In this document: positions 62,800 to 64,000 of the stretch, one piece after another
Layout of the letters: the number at the start of each line of letters is the position of its first letter
Position numbering within the stretch: position 1 is the first letter of the stretch
From: JAPPHA01 sp965220985
GTDB taxonomy: Bacteria > Pseudomonadota > Alphaproteobacteria > Rhodobacterales > Rhodobacteraceae
Reading direction: 5' to 3'
Assembly (NCBI GenBank): GCA_965220985.1
Contig: OZ244854.1
Span: 372,001-436,000, forward strand
Length of the DNA: 64,000 nucleotides
Made by a program: the position numbers and the translations under genes
Notes under the pieces: model-generated
Database searches by the model: none
Told to the model about the DNA's origin: nothing
What the model saw: the letters and a program-made list of their open reading frames with translations, nothing else

Positions 62800-63576
62800 A
62801 TGACAGACCGAAACAGGAATATGCAACGAACCATGGCACTTGACGAAGAGAATGAGCCCGGGACGACGGAGCGCGGTTCAGACGCCAACCTGAACGACAT
62901 CGCCTACCAAGCCATCAAGGACGATATCATCTCCTGCGTTCTGCAACCCGGGGACGACATCTCGGAAGCGACACTTCTTGCTCGCTATGGGTTCAGCAAG
63001 GCGCCCGTTCGCAGTGCACTGGTGCGGTTGCGCCAGGAAGGTCTGGTGGTCTCGCGAGGACGCCGCGGAAACATGGTGTCTCAGGTGACCTTCCGCGACG
63101 TTCAGGAAGTTTTCCAACTCCGCCTGCTTCTCGAAGTCGCAGCCACTCGCCTCGCGGCCGGAAAAGTCGATCCGGACCAAATCACGCGACTCAACGATGC
63201 TGTCGTGAATGCCGTCGAAAAGGGGAATTCGGCGACCGAATCCGACTACATACATGCCAACCGGGAGTTTCACTGCTACGTTGCCCATGCCTCCGGCAAT
63301 CGCAGGCTGGCGTCACTGGTCATCGACCTCATGGAACAGCATCAGCGGATCATGCATCTTGGCCTCGCACTGCAACACCGCGAACATGAATATCGACACA
63401 GACATGATGACCTGGTCGCAGCGCTCATCGACGGCGATGGCGCTCTTGCGGGCGAAATCACGGAGCAATCATTGCGGAGCGGGCAGAGAATCGTGGTCGA
63501 AGCGATGCTTGCATCAACCGACGAACTCGCGTCTTCCGCCGTCGCGATCACTGACCTTAACGAAAGCGAACCCTGA
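62800..63576 (+). CDS. GntR-family regulator (FadR/FCD subfamily)
   Basis: About 258 residues. The winged helix is DIAYQAIKDDIISCVLQPGDDISEATLLARYGFSKAPVRSALVRLRQEGLVVSRGRRGNMVSQVT, then an FCD effector domain with the metal-binding pattern (EVFQLRLLLEVAATRLAAG, ANREFHCYVAHASGNRRLASLV, HRHDDLVAALIDGD). The start is uncertain: ATGs at 62800, 62821 and 62833 are possible. Target genes are probably outside the window; nothing nearby looks like its operon. Confidence 0.88.
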   Translation: MTDRNRNMQRTMALDEENEPGTTERGSDANLNDIAYQAIKDDIISCVLQPGDDISEATLLARYGFSKAPVRSALVRLRQEGLVVSRGRRGNMVSQVTFRDVQEVFQLRLLLEVAATRLAAGKVDPDQITRLNDAVVNAVEKGNSATESDYIHANREFHCYVAHASGNRRLASLVIDLMEQHQRIMHLGLALQHREHEYRHRHDDLVAALIDGDGALAGEITEQSLRSGQRIVVEAMLASTDELASSAVAITDLNESEP

Positions 63577-63636
63577 CGCGCGATGCGGACCTGATCCGTC
63601 TCGCACCCTCTGTCCGCCCCCGGTGCGCTCTTTCGA

Positions 63637-64000
63637 TCACGACTCGCCCGCAGGTGATTTCTTTGCGCAAGCGCGCCACTTGTCCTTCGGAAACTCCACG
63701 TACCCCACGACCCGGTGACAGATGTCGCGGGTCCACATGATTTCGGGGCGCGGCGCGAGTTCCCAAATCCATTCCTCGCCTCCCTCCGGCAATTCGATCC
63801 CCCAAAGCGAGGGTTCCCGAGAGATGACCGTGTCGCGATCGCAGACCATCCGCTCGAGATCCGTGATCAGGCAAACCCTGCCCGAAAAAGACGCGAGCCA
63901 ATCGAGGTGCGCCGTGACCAGACGGCGGGAAAACCTGGCCACGCGCCCACCATCAGGGTCACGAGCCCGCCTCAGGGCGTAGTTGTTCGGCAAAACGGGG
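63637..64000 (-). CDS. Hypothetical protein (5' end outside window)
   Basis: The minus-strand frame is open from the window edge to a stop at 63637 (at least 118 residues). A TTG at 63993 is the first start-like codon inside the window, but the frame continues upstream, so the true start may lie outside. Readable parts are RFSRRLVTAHLDWLASFSGRVCLITDLERMV, WGIELPEGGEEWIWELAPRPEIMWTRDICHRVVGYVEFPKDKW. I recognise no family. It converges with the GntR gene. Confidence 0.55.
   Translation of the reverse strand, partial: PVLPNNYALRRARDPDGGRVARFSRRLVTAHLDWLASFSGRVCLITDLERMVCDRDTVISREPSLWGIELPEGGEEWIWELAPRPEIMWTRDICHRVVGYVEFPKDKWRACAKKSPAGES

Overview
The window looks like a chromosomal segment of an alphaproteobacterium. 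It has high GC, glycolate oxidase glcDEF, L-malyl-CoA lyase, a DUF1523 protein, a moxR/DUF58/DUF4159 cluster with a divergent DUF1285 gene, and a ROSE-type leader in front of hsp20. Its CRISPR repeat, from memory, is very close to that of the marine roseobacter Dinoroseobacter shibae. The exact genus cannot be fixed from this window.

Layout. 1-3.6 kb: a LacI-regulated sugar ABC transporter (lacI, binding protein, permease cut by the window edge), all on the minus strand, with a palindromic operator over the promoter. 3.75-12 kb: a Liv-type amino acid/amide ABC transporter with a fused LivM-LivG protein, linked to an isochorismatase-family hydrolase and an N-formylglutamate amidohydrolase. A divergent RpiR regulator and glutamine-synthetase-like ligase follow; together they look like an uncharacterised nitrogen-compound catabolic module. 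12-22.7 kb: housekeeping genes (folK, methyltransferase, rnhA, glk, def-fmt, PatB-type lyase, malyl-CoA lyase, accA, plsC) with a broken HigA-like gene. 23-24.6 kb: a FitA/VapB-type antitoxin with a VapC toxin fused to a DUF3775-like domain, then a small membrane protein. 24.7-27.1 kb: a dimethylglycine/sarcosine dehydrogenase-like FAD-GcvT protein.

27.2-34.4 kb is a complete type II-C CRISPR-Cas locus. It has 38 repeats plus one decayed repeat exactly in phase, 37 spacers, cas2, cas1 and a 1061-residue cas9, and a tracrRNA encoded divergently just upstream of cas9. Orientation is fixed by the tracrRNA anti-repeat: crRNAs are read from the plus strand, each repeat ends in a -10-like hexamer, the decayed repeat is at the 5' end of the array, and the putative leader is beside cas2. 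One spacer is a piece of a tRNA gene (T-arm plus acceptor strand), and one spacer is present twice in tandem. An IS1634-like element lies next to the locus.

36.9-50 kb: FAD amino-acid oxidase, ilvD, DUF1523, two tandem NylC-like P1 peptidases that differ at the self-cleavage site, an NAD(P)-dependent semialdehyde dehydrogenase, hsp20 with a thermometer-like leader, and glcDEF. 50-64 kb: an orphan ParD-like antitoxin, the four-gene moxR membrane cluster, DUF1285, an orphan AbiEi with an upstream inverted repeat, polA, a GntR regulator and a partial hypothetical gene. Many neighbouring genes overlap by 4 bp and are probably translationally coupled.
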